NCBI RefSeq assembly: GCF_029931775.1
Contig: NC_079320.1
Span: 40,044,510 to 40,108,509 of the forward strand
Source: Euleptes europaea
Lineage: Eukaryota; Chordata; Lepidosauria; Squamata; Sphaerodactylidae
Reading direction: 5' to 3'
Length of the DNA: 64,000 nucleotides
Shown: piece by piece, positions 34,332-48,200 of the stretch
Layout of the letters: every line of letters starts with the position of its first letter
Position numbering within the stretch: the stretch's first letter is position 1
The notes under the pieces: model-generated
Database searches by the model: none
What the model saw: the letters and a program-made list of their open reading frames with translations, nothing else
What the model was told of the DNA's origin: nothing
Made by a program: the position numbers and the translations under genes

Positions 34332-35494
34332 ATATCTAGAGGGCCATGCTGCAACTTATTCTGACAGCAATACTTTGCCATCCCCTCTGGCAAAACCGTT
34401 AAATGGCTGTGTTGAGTCTTCTGGAGAAAAACACTAATACTGGATACTCTGTGAAACAAATCTATGCAGTACAGCAGTTGAGAGAAGCTAGAAGAAATGT
34501 TGATAAATGGCTGCTGTAAGTCAACTTAGGTACTTTTTGAAGAGACAAGCAGAGTAAAGGTTTAAAATAAAACTATTTTTACTGTTAATATGTAAAATTA
34601 TTGCATAGTGTTACATAAAGTGATGTTCCACATTCTTGATAATTAACATGGAGTTCACACTATGGGGCTGGATCCAACAGGATTCTTACATGTTTTAGAT
34701 CCAACAATGTGATTTCCTTTTACATAAGAATACTCACCCTCTCTTAAAGCAGTGCCTGTAAGAAAAGAGCCGCAGTGATTTTTGAAAAGAACACCAGGTG
34801 CATCCTGCCTGCTAAGAAATGCTGACCTTTTTGTGTTGATGCTTAAGAGATCTCTGCAGAGCTGATTCTCCTATAAAGCACTGCCTAAGTATCTGGGGTT
34901 CTGTTTTGACTTTTCCCTATCACAAGTGGGTGTGGGTAGACCCAGCCCAAACAGGAACAGAAAGATTAGAATTCAGCTTTGCAGCTAGTCACCAATACCA
35001 AAATAGCCCTGGAAAGGGCCATCCCCAATCTCCTTTACTAGAGAAACCAGGGTTTCAAGGGCTAGAAAGATTGTAGTGGCCTAAGCAGCCTGCACAATGG
35101 CCCCTGAGATCTGAGGGCATCCATTTCTTACAGGTATTTCTTTAGGGGGCAACCCCCCCGCAAGTTGTCGTTTTTTAAGTTTTCAGATTCTTCTCAGGTT
35201 TATAGAAAGACCGGTCTTGTCTGTTCAGGACTCCAATCCCTGGATTTAAGTATCCACAGATGGGGTGATACTGAGAATTAGATATATTGATGACTGAACA
35301 ACAGATTGTATTTCATGGCCATTTCCTGAAGCATCAACTCCTAGCTCTCAATCCTCATGAAGAAGAGTTTCACAATTCTCTTCTGAGTCCCAACTCAGTG
35401 TGTGAACCTCTGTATTAGCTTAATTTAAAAACCAATTATGTTGACTGTTTTCTAATTAAACTACTATTTAAAGAGTTCAATAAAATTTAAGCAG
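34332..35494. other. Gap between the SCOC and CLGN 3' ends
   Basis: No gene or clear repeat recognised. Confidence 0.4.
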
Positions 35495-36129
35495 AATATA
35501 TTATATTAAATATTTTATTCAGGAGGCAATATACACTTAGCAAATAGTCTGTAAACAGGTTGTGCCATTTTGGCTTAAAACATGAAAACTATAAAAATGT
35601 GAAAAAGTCTCCTGTACACCGTTTTACTCTGATATAGTCAACATTTTTGCATTTAAATGTAAAACATGCTATTCTATCAGTTATTAATCTAGGACAACCT
35701 GGTTCTCTGTGAAACAAAAACAGCAACTGTAACAAATGTCAAAACCAACATGTAACAAACAGGCAGACATTACAGTAAAAAAGGCGATGTAATCAAATGG
35801 CCAAAACAGTTATTGCATTTAGCACAGGAAGTTGCTTGTCCTCAATTCTAAGAAGGGGAGATCTAGTGGAAGTTATAACTCGGTATTCCTTCTAATATGA
35901 GGTATAGACAGTTTATTTGTGTTAAAGTTGCAAAAAATTACAAGAGCTTTTAAAGGTAATATTTGGGAGCTGAAATTTTTTAACTGGACTGGAAAATGGA
36001 CACAGGAGGCTAAATATTGGAGTTTGGTCTTTATTTGAATTTAAGACTCAGCAACCTGCATGCTGTTGGGTAAACCAGAATAGCATGCCTATGTTCTGTA
36101 ACTGGAAATCAATACTAGCTGGAAATGAC
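35495..36129 (-). other. CLGN: Probable CLGN 3' UTR
   Basis: AT-rich sequence following the CLGN stop codon on the minus strand, up to the poly(A) signal at 35514-35519. Alternative TTTATT (AATAAA on the minus strand) signals occur nearer the stop, for example at about 35912, so shorter transcripts are possible. Confidence 0.5.
35514..35519 (-). terminator. CLGN: Possible CLGN poly(A) signal
   Basis: TTTATT on the plus strand, AATAAA in the sense of CLGN, about 610 bases after the stop codon in an AT-rich setting. Confidence 0.45.
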
Positions 36130-36210
36130 TTAGTCCTTCCGTACTCTTCTTTTGCGTACTGATTTTGCTGGACCATCACCAGACCCCGTGCTTTCATCTG
36201 CTTCTTTCAT
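36130..36210 (-). CDS. CLGN: CLGN last coding exon
   Basis: Acceptor tttctcacag|atgaaa (minus strand). It encodes [18 protein letters not shown], then RKRRVRKD and the stop at 36130-36132. The basic end is the probable ER retention signal. Confidence 0.96.
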   Translation of the reverse strand: MKEADESTGSGDGPAKSVRKRRVRKD

Positions 36211-39200
36211 CTGTGAGAAAAGAGATTTAATCAAAGCAGGTGTAGAAAATATACTATGGCAGAAGCAGAGGTCCTCTGAGGAACTTGTGGGGGAGAGGAA
36301 ATTCCATACTTTTATCCTGCCCTGCCTTTCTCCACTTCCTGATGCAGCTTCTTTGCTACTTTTCTTCTCCCTTTCCACCTTTCTGTTGCCTCCTCCTCCC
36401 TCCTTCCTTGCTGCCTTATTTTCTTCCCCCACCTCAGCTTCTTCCCGTCCTGGTCATTTTACCAATGTTTATAGGATTTGTTACACACACATACCCCCAC
36501 CCCCGCATATGGCACAAGTGCAAACATCCATTCAGCAGTCTGGAGATTTAATACTCCCCCACCCTAACAGGTTTTTTTGTAAGCCTGGGGGATGTCCCCA
36601 CATTTGCAAGACTTGATCTTATTAAAACAATTGTATTTCACCTTTCATCATGGTTCAAGGCAGCTTACAATAACATTTTCAGTTAAAACCAAAATTAAAC
36701 AGCAAACCCCAAATCTCCCTCTCCCCCTCAAAAGATGTCTGTCATTCAAAAACCCCAGCAAACAAGCAGGCCTTGCAGGGCCTCCTGAAGATCTTCAGGG
36801 AGGTCCCCCCTTAACTCTTTATGGAGCTCACTGCACAGAGCCAGAGCAAAAAAGGCATGGGCTCTGGTCGATACCGGACCAGCTAACCTAAGTGGTGGGA
36901 TAGCCAACAGATGACTGCCTGCAGTGCCCGATGACCATAGTGGCCGCACAAGGACATATGAAAAGAGAGGGCTCTCCTTCAGAATTAGGTCTACAGATAG
37001 ATTCCTTGTCTATACCTAGATATTAAGTTTCCTTCTCACAGCATCCTTTCTAAGCTATACATTTATGTCTTTCTCTGTTAACCTGCTAATATTTGTCGAT
37101 ACTGATAAAGTGAAACAATTTTTTTATTTCATCCGTTTCCCATAGACTTATTCCTAATTATCAGTTCTGGAATGCAATTACCGTGCAGACAAGACAGCAC
37201 CCCAAATCATCTGGCTTGCAGGGCTGGAAAGAGCCCTGCAAGCCAGCTGACTTGCACCTTTTAGCTGCCAGGAAGAGTAAAGGCAGAGAAGGGAGAGAAG
37301 GATCTTAAATTAAGGGTAATCTATTTTTGTATTTAACCTTCTCTTCTTTTTTAGGAGTTGTTGTCTTACATTCAGGGGTGTCTTCTTTTGTGTAAGTCCG
37401 GTACTTGGACCCCTTTCCAATGTCTACTTTATTTGCTGAGGAGCCCCTGCATGTCCGTCACAAAATGGATTGCACTTCCAGAAGCTTCTGAGGCACACAC
37501 TGGAGTATCTCATATCTTTACATGAGCATGACTGTGCCCTCCAATGCAGCGAACACTTCTCTGCAGCTGCTTATTCCAAGGTTGGCAGTGGCATGCAGGC
37601 TTTTCCAAGGATGCTGAAAACCACTGCTTGGAAACCACTGCCTTAAATTAATTTCTGAATGGGCAAACAGGCTGAGTAAGAGTACCAATGGATAGTGAAG
37701 ACTTAACGGTAGTAAGTTAGTTTCAACAAGAGTTTGCAGTTGTACTTTTAGGCATGAAACTGTAGCTACACTTCTCACAAGCCTGAGAACCCTGCAAATG
37801 GACAAAATCAACAAGTGCCTGTACATGTACATTCTCTGTTGTGGCTCAGGAACAGGGCTGTACCATAATGAAATGGTTCAGAAAGATGCTCGGGTACAAT
37901 GTACTATGTACTGCCTGTTGCTGTGAATGCTATTGCTATGTAATTTCTGCACTGTTTAACATGTCATGTTTAAACGCTTATGCTTTGTTTCAGCCCTGTT
38001 TCAGAGTTGTTTTCAGTTTTCTACAATCCAAACTCTATTGCCTTGTTTATTTTATGTCCTCTCCTGTTGATCCTTCTGACTTATACTGTGTAATCTGCCA
38101 GGAGTCTTAGTGAGAAAGGTTGATGATAAATAACGTAAATAAGTTTTGCTAAAAATGTAAATACTAAAAATAGCAAGATGTGTGCTATTATATTACTGGT
38201 TGGGGGAGTCCTATTATGATCTCTGTTCAGCATAAATGACATGTTTTGCATTCTTAAGAGGCTATTTTGTGGACAAAACCTAACCTCATCTTCTGAGCCA
38301 GATTTGTTAGATTTATTGCCCTCTTCTTCACGACTTCCTTGAGCAGTTTCATTTTCCTCTTCAGAGTCTTCATCTTCACCACCTTCATCTTCTAAGATCA
38401 AAGTCAGCCATGAATAAGTTTGATTATGCTTAAGGTTACACTGAGATCTAAGTGAGAGAGTAATTAGCAATTCTGCTAGCAGCTTCCCTAAATGCCATGT
38501 TGCAGCACAAACATTGCTACCAAGCTGTAAAGCAGCAAATCTGATATCTAGCTGCTTGTGTACATCTGCAAAACTAGCCAATTTCAAAGAATGTTAAATA
38601 TTAAATACCAGATACTGCAAAACAATCTCAAAACTAAATTAGATCTGCTTAAAATTCTAAAGCAATAAAAATTAAAGACAATGTTAAACTGCATGCATGT
38701 TGGCACATTTTTTAATTTAGCCATGTTTGAGAACAAGACAGCTCACATAGTGCACTATGGTGAAATAAACACTTTAAATGAAATGTGAAAGGTACACATT
38801 CAACTGTAATCCTTTTCTAGCTCACCCCCATCTTCCTAGGAGGAACTGGTGAGACAAAGAAATGTATGAGGCTCTCAGCTTGGCCAGACCATGTGAGTAA
38901 AAGAGGGCATTAATTATACAATTTAAGATTCAGATTGACAAAATATTGGAGCAGGGAGTGTTGTTCCCTACCACTCTGCACAACTAATAGTGATATGTTC
39001 CATTTGTGCAGGGATTCTTTCCCAGTTCAAGAGACTTCCACCAACCTGTTCTTTTAACAGACCATGTTGCTGTTAGCTGAATAGAGTAGCAGGATACAAC
39101 CCATAATGTTATTAAATAAAATGCACACATCTGGTAAATATCCTCTCATTCTCACTATGCTTTTGGATTTTTAAGGGACTGTTCTTTACCATTTCTTGAG

Positions 39201-42200
39201 CAACCCTATTCTGAATTAGCCAATACTAACCGAAAATACATTTAAAAATCTGGCTTTGGTAAAACTAAACCGTTTTATCTTAATTGTTCAAAAGTTCACA
39301 GAGGTATTTCTGTAATTCACATCATGACTGAAGTTGCTGTAGTTTTTATGTTCAGTTGTTTCAACCTCTCCTCCTACATACTTTTATAGTAAGAGGCAAA
39401 AATCCCAAAAGTTCCTAATGCTGTTCTTAATCATCTAAAGTATAGAAAGGAATTAAAATGTTCAAAACAGGAAGCATCCCACACTTTTTCATTTGCTCAC
39501 TTTTAAGCTGTTTGTCCCTATTCCTGTTTAAAGCTTAGAAAGCAAACTAAATCCCTAGTCAGCAGGTAGTATGGAATGGCAGAATAAATTGTTCTCCAAG
39601 AGGGTACCATAGTACCCAGTCATGGAAAAAGAAGAGCCATCGGATCAAATTAGTTTTTTCCCCCCAGCAGATTCACAATGCAATATATGCAGCTACAATT
39701 TTGTCCACAGACTTAAAAGGATTGACAAAAAAGCCGAAGTGTCTCTTTCCCCAGCAGGGTTTCTTTATTTGTGGGTAGCTCCTTCTTAGGAAAAGTATCC
39801 TTGTGGTCATGACGGACAAATTCAGAAATGCAAGCACAGAACTGGACAGTTCTTTGCCTCTGCATTATCTGACATCAACTAATAGCCTCTTTTCTTTTTG
39901 GCCGATCTGGTATACCTTTGAAGGTTTCTCTTTTTGTAACAAGAGGGAACTGGGATGAAAAGCAGCACATGCAAGTGACCAAACACTGCATCCTGAATTA
40001 ACCAAAGCTACTTAAATAATTTACCCCAGGAAGTCAGGCAACTGTTTTAAAGATATCAAGCAGAAGCAAAGAGCACTACTTTCAACATATACAAAATAGA
40101 AACACAGAAGACTGAAAAACTTCACAATATGAAAAAGGATCTCTAAGCTCTGATCCCAATCACACCCCCTTTCTCTTGCTCCACTATAAGCTTATTTTTC
40201 TTCTCTTTGAGGCTTCTTTCTGTGGGGTAGATGATAATCAAAACAAATGCAGTAGGCCTGCATTTCATGCCATCAGAAATAAGCCTTGACAATCAAGGAA
40301 AGTGTCCAAAATAGGTGGAAAAGCTCAAACTCATGTTTTCACTCTCTTCCACTTCAGAAGAATGACAACTGAGCTTATAAGTGAGCAGTGGGGTTTATTT
40401 TCTTCCCTCAAAATTAAATATTTAAGCTGAACCTAAGCAGACATCAAAACTCATTACGCTATACTGTATTTTGGTTTAACACTGATACAGCATGCATTAT
40501 CAAGAGAATGAACTACCATCCTGCATTTCCTAAATACTTCAACGAATGTGTGATCCAAGTATTTAAGAATCGAGGTTTTAAAGGCATAAAAAGTCAAACA
40601 GTACTAAGATTAAAAAAAAAAACACTGCAATTCCAGATTGTGCACTCTACTCTAACTATCATAAAAATGTGTGTGGGCGGGGGGGAGGTTCTATCATAGC
40701 TAAGAACACATGGGAAAATGTGTCTTATGATTACGGGAAATAACACAAGAGTCCCATGAGACCTCTGAATTCATGAAAAGAGTTATCTGAACAGCTACTG
40801 AAGACAGTGAATTTGAAGCTATGTAAGATACCAGACACAAATGTACTATTAAAGCTGGCTGGTCTTCAGAATTCAGGAGGCATGAATAAGTGGTCTTTCA
40901 ACACTTAATCCAAGGAAGCCTTAGAAACAATTATTTAAAATTTTCAATTCATTCAAGACAACTCATCAATACCTTATCTAGGCACCTTTAAAGATTCCAT
41001 CAGAGTATTTGTGTCTTACTTTTAACCTATGAGTGCCCTTGGGTACTAGATTCTGCATGTTGTTTAGCATAACTTTTTTTCACCATTGCCCTGGATAATA
41101 GAGCTACACTAAGCAAGTTTTCTTACAAGAAATCTAGTGTTCTACTAGGTAGTAGTCCCATTTTTAATGGGACCATTTATAATTCCATTACTGAAGAAAT
41201 CTTTTTTTCATGCACAAAACCTAGAGTACTCTCCAACTGTTCATGGCTAGAGAAAGTTCAAGAGAATGGAAGGAGGTGGGATTTTAAAGCACCCCCCACA
41301 ATAGAACAAGTAGTCAGAGACTGAAAAAGTCTTCAGAGTGGAAAGTTCTACAGATCTGAATGACAATACAACTGAAAGATGCCAAAGCAACCAGCATACC
41401 ACCTGCCTGCATAGCCTCTTTAAAAGGAAAAAAGTTCTGACATCCAATCATGCATTACTCTGGAGAAAGTTCCAGGGTCTGATTGTGCACAGTGAAAAGG
41501 CAACTAAACGTATCCGAGAGACGTTCCCCTCCCTGACTTCATTATTAATACACTAGATTACTACAAGTATCTAAATAGTGCCAATGACTGCCACATCCTA
41601 GAAAGTGGAACCCAGTTAACAACTTTGTAGAGAATCCTTTGGGCTGTTCTAGACTATTTAATCTTGGTTTGTCAGGCTACACTGTACTACAAAAGTGTTT
41701 ATAATGGCTATTTTCAACCTATCCAGAGAAGTCATAGCTTTTAATGTATAGCCAAAATGTACTGGAACTTCTTACCACCATCACCAGCAGTGTCATTTGG
41801 TCCTTCTAGTTCTTCATCCTGTCCTTGTACCTCTTGTTCTAATTCACCTTTTGTTATTGGCTTGGCAACATTTGTTTTTTTGTACTCCAAATCTTCATCT
41901 ATTTTCTAAAACAAAAGGACAACTATGCAAAAAGGTAATAAGAAAAGTATTTACAAAACAGTAAAGTAAGGTGGGCCTTCTGCCATAGACCTGCCCAATG
42001 CAATGGACTTTAGACTGAAGAAATTTGACATAAAGCACATATCTTGTTCTACACAGAAAGAAATAAGGATATCACTTACATACCTTGGATGGCCAACAAA
42101 ATAATATGCCCAACCCTACAGGTAGGGCTAAAGTCAAGATGTAAAGTATCCAAAGCCACGGGTGTTCTTCTGTAGCAGTTATGAGCTGACTAAACATACC

Positions 42201-45200
42201 AGGCTAAAATAAAAAGGGGGAAAACATACAAACATTTAGCGCTTACCATATTTGCTAGAAGCATTTAACTTTAAAGTGTCGTTTTTATACATTATACGAA
42301 ATTTAAGATTGGACCAAAGGAATTATGAGTAATTAATAAATGTGCTGTTCCCCAAATTCCCACATAAGAGAAGTTTCATAAACTGTAGAACAAGTAAAGA
42401 ATCCCCATGAACAGAACATGCCTTGTGGAAGGACACCTCTGAATCCAACCCACTGGTTTCATCTATATGATGCCTCCTTATACCTACTCAAGTGAATCAA
42501 CTAAAGCCTGAGCATATGGGTAAGAAAAGGGCAGCTCCTTGGCAACATCTACAACTTTCTACAAAGCTCTGTCTGCGGCCTGCTCAAGTGCAATGTCAAG
42601 TATAAATGCCAGAGATCCAGAAGAGTAAAGACAGTAATGGATCAACGTAAAGACCAATAAAAGTTATGAAATATTTTGCATACAGCTGGAGCAGTGGCAT
42701 GGGGGGAAAGGGTATGGATACCAATAACAGGTGGAAGGACAGTAAAAAGTATGCTATGCATTGACACTGCCTTTTTAGTACTAAAGCCCCCCCATCCAAA
42801 AAAACACATTTTAATTCATGAATCTTGAACTGACACAACTTACACGGCAGAAACTATGGTTCAACTAAACCACCACTTCAAGAAGATGCATGTAAAAGGT
42901 TTAGGACATCTAAGAAACAGCTGCCCTTACCTGGTTGGCCCAGGCTAGCCTGATCTCATCAGATCTTAGAAGCTAAGCAGGATCTACCTGGGTTAATAAA
43001 TGGATGGGAGACCACCAAGGAATTTCAGGGTTGCTAGGCACAGGAAGGCAATGACAAGCCACCTCTGTTAGTCTTGTGTTTTGAAAACCCTACAGGGTCG
43101 CCCTAAATCGGCTGCGACTTGATGGCACTTTACACACACAACAAACAGATAAACCTTAAACTGATTGCAGCTTCGGAAACTGATAATTTTAAAAACCAGA
43201 AAATTTCTTGCAGGAGCATGTGTTGTGGGTATAAGAAAATATAGTAAATTCTTACTTCGTTAGCACTTGCAACCAATTTTTTTAATCCCCAGCCATCTGC
43301 TGCCCATTGATCAGCTACTTCTTTGTCTGAACAGATGATGAAATTATCAAAGTAGATCTCAGATGTCATAGACCAAAGTTCTAAGCCAATCGCACTGACT
43401 TGAGTCATCTGAAAAGGATTAGGATCTTCAAAATAATCAGGATTAGGGATTTTTTGAGGGGCCCATATTCCCTGTAAAAGAACAAAATTATAAATCATAA
43501 AATAAAACATGTAAACCCACCTTCAGATAATTCTTATTCACCTATATCTAAAGTGCCCTTGTCAGTTTAAGACAACAGCTTATCAATTTGTCGTTTTGCT
43601 CATGTAAGCTATTCTTCCAAGAACTGTTGTGCTACTTCGATGGATCCTGTGCTACTTCGATGGATCCTCTGAACTAAGACTGCTGGTTTTAGGGCAGAAA
43701 AGAAAAACAGAGCAGCATCCAAGAGGGCTAGGATTCCTCCGTCTACCTTTTAATTTTCTCACATATCTACCTGCCATAAATAAAAAAGAGCAGCAAGGCA
43801 GCCATGACTAGCCATCCTGGAACTGCCTATTTGGACAATAAGGAGGAACGTGTTATTAAAATGTTATGCTGCGAATTGCTGCCTTCAGTGCAGTTTAATA
43901 AGAGGTGACAGCACACTTGTTTGTCTAAATGGCTGTGATTCTAGCTGATCACTTTATGTTTAGCAAGTTACTAACCTTCTGAAAAAGCTCATCATTCAAG
44001 TATATATTGAAAGGTACAAGATGACATGCTGCAGAATTTTTATCTTTTTTTACAGACCAGTAACCACTAGCACTCTGATTTATCTGTACCCCAATGGGGA
44101 CCCAAAGCGGCCCTCAACCAGTGAGCTTCCATGGCACAGTGGGGATTTGAACCCTGGATATCCCAGACCCTAGTCTGAAACTCTAGCTATTACACCTAGT
44201 CATACACACACCCCGTTTTTCCACCACAGTCATGACCAAGAGCATTCCCTTCTAACAAATCCAATCATTTTGATCTCTGGCTACTCGTACCATACAGCTT
44301 TAAAAAGTTTGATGTGACAGGGTAGTAATTAGTCTATTAAAGAGGCCAGTTCTAGATTCTAATGAATGATCTGAACAAGACAGATAACCTGATGCTATTA
44401 CCTGATAATCAGGGTTGTCTATCATTTGTGGTTTCCATTTTCCTTTATAGTTTGGATTGTTTATCAAGGGGCGTACCCATTCTCCACAGCCAGATACACC
44501 CTTCTCACATTTTGGATTAGGAATCTGTGGGGCTTCCCATTCACCATCCATTTCCTCATCCCTATAAATGATTAAACAAATGCTTTATACTCCATCCTGT
44601 AACTTAGTACGTTTATACCTTTCCTTATCAGTCTACTTTTCATTTATCCATGTCACAAACAATTAAGCTAAACTTTCAATTAAGCTAAACTTTCACTAAC
44701 TAAGAAAAAAACACCATCTTCTAAATGTCAGGATAAAACGTAGCAAGGTTGGAAACTTTGATGTTCTGTTTGTTGGTCTGCAAACAGAGCCTTGGCTTAC
44801 CTGTGAGGGCTCCTTCTTCTCTGATCAGCGGGTTATTCTGTTCCTATGCTCAGGGAGAGGCAGGATTCACAGACCTTTATTTCCTGTCCCTGTGCTAGGA
44901 CCGCCCCCAAACTTCCAGTTCGAGGACTTCCCAAGCAGTATTGTAAACAGGAAGAATATAAACTTGTAATAGAAAAAACAGTTAACTAGTTCTTCAGAAG
45001 TCTGAAGACAGAGAAGACATTAACTTAGTCAACAACAGACTAATAACATTGAACACCATGGTAAGTAGGGATAAGAATAGGTACCATCATGTTTTGTTTT
45101 GTTTTTTGTTTTGTTTTTTGTAGTTGTTGCGGCTCTTCGCCGTGGGTGGGCCAGATGTCCTTTTCGCTCAGAGAAGAAGGAGCCCTCACAGGTAAGCCAA

Positions 45201-48200
45201 GGCTTCGTTCTCTCTCTGAGCTGCAAGGACATCTGATCAGTGGGATCTTTAAAAGCTGTAACGATTTGGGTGGGATCAGACCTCAGTTGCTACATGTTGA
45301 AGTACTCTTCTTCCGAAAGCCGCATCCGCTGAAGAGTGTTAATTTTGTAACAAAACCTTGGAAAAATACCTAGTGGATGAAGACATGACCCCAGTAAGGG
45401 AACCTGGACTGGCCTGAGATTTTGGCCACTATGTCCTGCTAAACCAGGAGTTAATGCGGCAGTGGTTGTCACTTATCTGCACAAGGTGGAGAACTGAACA
45501 TCCTGGCATACGCAGTCTTACAAGGCCCCAAAGTAACTGCCAAACCTAATAACTTAGGGTTCCATATGCTTATGCATGCGCTAAAGGACACACATTTTTT
45601 ACGAGTGAGAGCATATGCTCAAGGGTTAGAAGCATTTTCCATGACCGGAGAAGCTCCCTCAAGTCACTTCCAGTGTCTTTCGATAACCCAGTAGTCGGTA
45701 GCAGTCAGTGCAGATCCATGGAATGAAAGCAGGCCATGTGGACTAATCCTGGCATACCAGGGGCCTCCACAGTTCCTATATAGCCCGATTTCCCCCGAAT
45801 AGAAACTGTATTTTTATCTTATCCCACATAGGTACACAAATACAGCTACTGCTGGTTCCTGTCATAACCTTCTCAGGTTCATGGAATGCTCTATAGAGGA
45901 AAAAGGCAATTGTTAGACCTTAAACCAAGGAAAAAACCGGTGGGCAACCATCCCTTCCATTCCACCCTTGTGAGGTGATACCGGGAAAGCTTTTGGGCCA
46001 TAGAGACTAGAAGCTAGCGTGGATAGTTCCACCTGTGGAAGCCCAGTCTGAGCACTGACGGTTGGAGGGAACTCAATTTTCTACTCATTTATCTGTGAAC
46101 TGATGGCCTAGTCATTACAACTGTACTATGGAAAGGAGGTTACCCCGGTGTCTGTACATTCTTTGATCCTCCAGCAAAAGAAGATACCTGTGTCATTCTA
46201 GTTTATTATGTGGACTTATCAGAGAGTAGTCTATTCTGATGAGGGTGGAAAATCACAAGGGCACAATCCTGCTTAGCTCCAAGGATGTGAGGGACTCAAG
46301 CTAGCCTGGTCCACCTATATCGGTTAGCCTGGCCTTGACAGGAAAGAAGCACCTGTGTAGTGTTCTAGGGATGGCCCTAAGTTCCAGTATGTTCAGACTC
46401 CCATGACAAACCATGAATCTTGAACTGATTGGCCGGGGAAGGGGTCCCTACGCCTGGTCACCTTGAGAGATTTGAAACAAATCAAGAGATTTGAAATAAA
46501 GAGTAATGGGAGTGCTGCTAACAGGAGTGCTGTTGACCCCTGATCAGGTTGCTGGAATGGCCCACCAGAACAGGCTCTGTTTTAACAGGAGTGGTCTGGT
46601 GTGCAATAGAGACATAATGAATCAACCCTATGTACGTATAACAGGTAAGTCAATAGCAATTTTCTGGAGATCCACTAGGATCTGGGTGAGCTGGATTGAA
46701 GCTCAGAGCTCAGCCCACTGGGCTACCATAGACATAAACGCCTTGGGAAAAATCCTGGATACTATGGAGGCCAAAGTTAGGGCCCAAAACTGAAGGGCTG
46801 GTCCCAGGGATTGAACCATGAAAAAACTGCTGTGGTTGCTGCAAACCGCTTTGTGTAAACAAGATATTTGAGAGGATGAGGGAGGCCAAGACTACACTAG
46901 GGCAAGGTCTGTAGTGATCAAACCGCCAAGTCTCCCTGTGAAGGATTTCTGCACTATGGCATGTTGTGCAGATGGGGTCTGGTACATTATCTCATCCCCT
47001 TTGTCTTAATAACAGAGAGAAAACAGGAATAAGGCTGTGGCTAATGTGCACACTGTTTTGCCAAGGGCATCCTCCAGCATTTGCATGACCACCCGGATCA
47101 AGATATCCCGAGAAGGGCTTTCTTTTATCCCTGGTTTCTGCCAGGATGCTGTCTAATTTCACCCAAACAACTTTCCCCCTTGGGAAGGATATTCCTTTAG
47201 GACAGTTTTGGGACGGGAATCCACCTGCCAGGATCTGAGCCAAAGGGAACGTCTAATGGCTGAGCCTGCAGACATGGCCCTGGAGGCAAAGGATATCCAG
47301 GGCAGAGTAAGCCAGAAGGGTGGTAGCTTTTAAGGCTTTTATTGTTATTATTATTATTATTAATCATCTCAGGAGAGATAAACTGAGAAGCTATGAGTCG
47401 ACAGTATAATGGCCCTAGAAATAAGAGCGGAGGTTGCTGATGCACTGACTGCAAGAGCAGAGAACTCCTGGTGTTTCTAGCTGCAAGGTCAGCCTTTCTA
47501 TCTATTGCGTCCCAACAAGGTCTAGGCTGTCCTCTGAGAAGAGATCTGAGGACTGTAGTGTGGCTACCTGAGTATCCATCAGGGGGAGCTGTAGCAACTC
47601 CGAGGCTTTAGTCATCATGTTAAAAACTTTAAAAAACTTTTCCCACTCAGCCCTAAAAGGGGGTCTTGAAGTAACCAGGGAAAGAACCCCCTGAGAAGGG
47701 GTGGCATGCCTATGGCATAATTGCTTAGTCTCGTCTGGCTTTTTAAAAAATATTTTGGTGACCCATCGGGATCATTTAAGTTTAGAGCTGTAATGGTCAG
47801 CACACTGATAGTCTTTGCTGCTAAATAGCCTGGTGTGTTTCTTTTGTGGTTCTTCCTCATCCGAGGAAAAATTCTCCTTCTCTATGTTCCTCAGTGGAGG
47901 AGCGAGGGGAAGGCTGTGCAGAATGCACTCATTAGTCTGAGGCAGGGGGCCTTCCTTGCTGCTTTAGTGGGCCAACTAAAAACAGGACACAAGATTGTGG
48001 GGTGTCCCTACAATATATACGGCCCTTGCCTGGGGATCCAAGCATGCAGGCACTGGCACCAATCCCTGGGATCCTCCGATTGAGGGCGGGGGAGAAGGCA
48101 GCTGCAATGAATGCAAGCCATCTAGGAGGCTCCTCTCTTAAGTAGGCCAGTTCTGCACAGAGGACTTGGAGACCACCCACTGGTTGGCTCGGGGGGGGGC

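Noticed and set aside
36152-36616. 154-codon plus-strand open frame
   Set aside because: It is antisense to the last CLGN exon and runs into pyrimidine-rich intron sequence. No motifs.
42931-43142. 5S rRNA gene
   Set aside because: Only the internal promoter region resembles 5S. The rest is SINE body with a BovB-like tail.
47341-47363. ATT repeat read as a poly-asparagine protein segment
   Set aside because: It is a simple triplet repeat inside the DIRS-like element.
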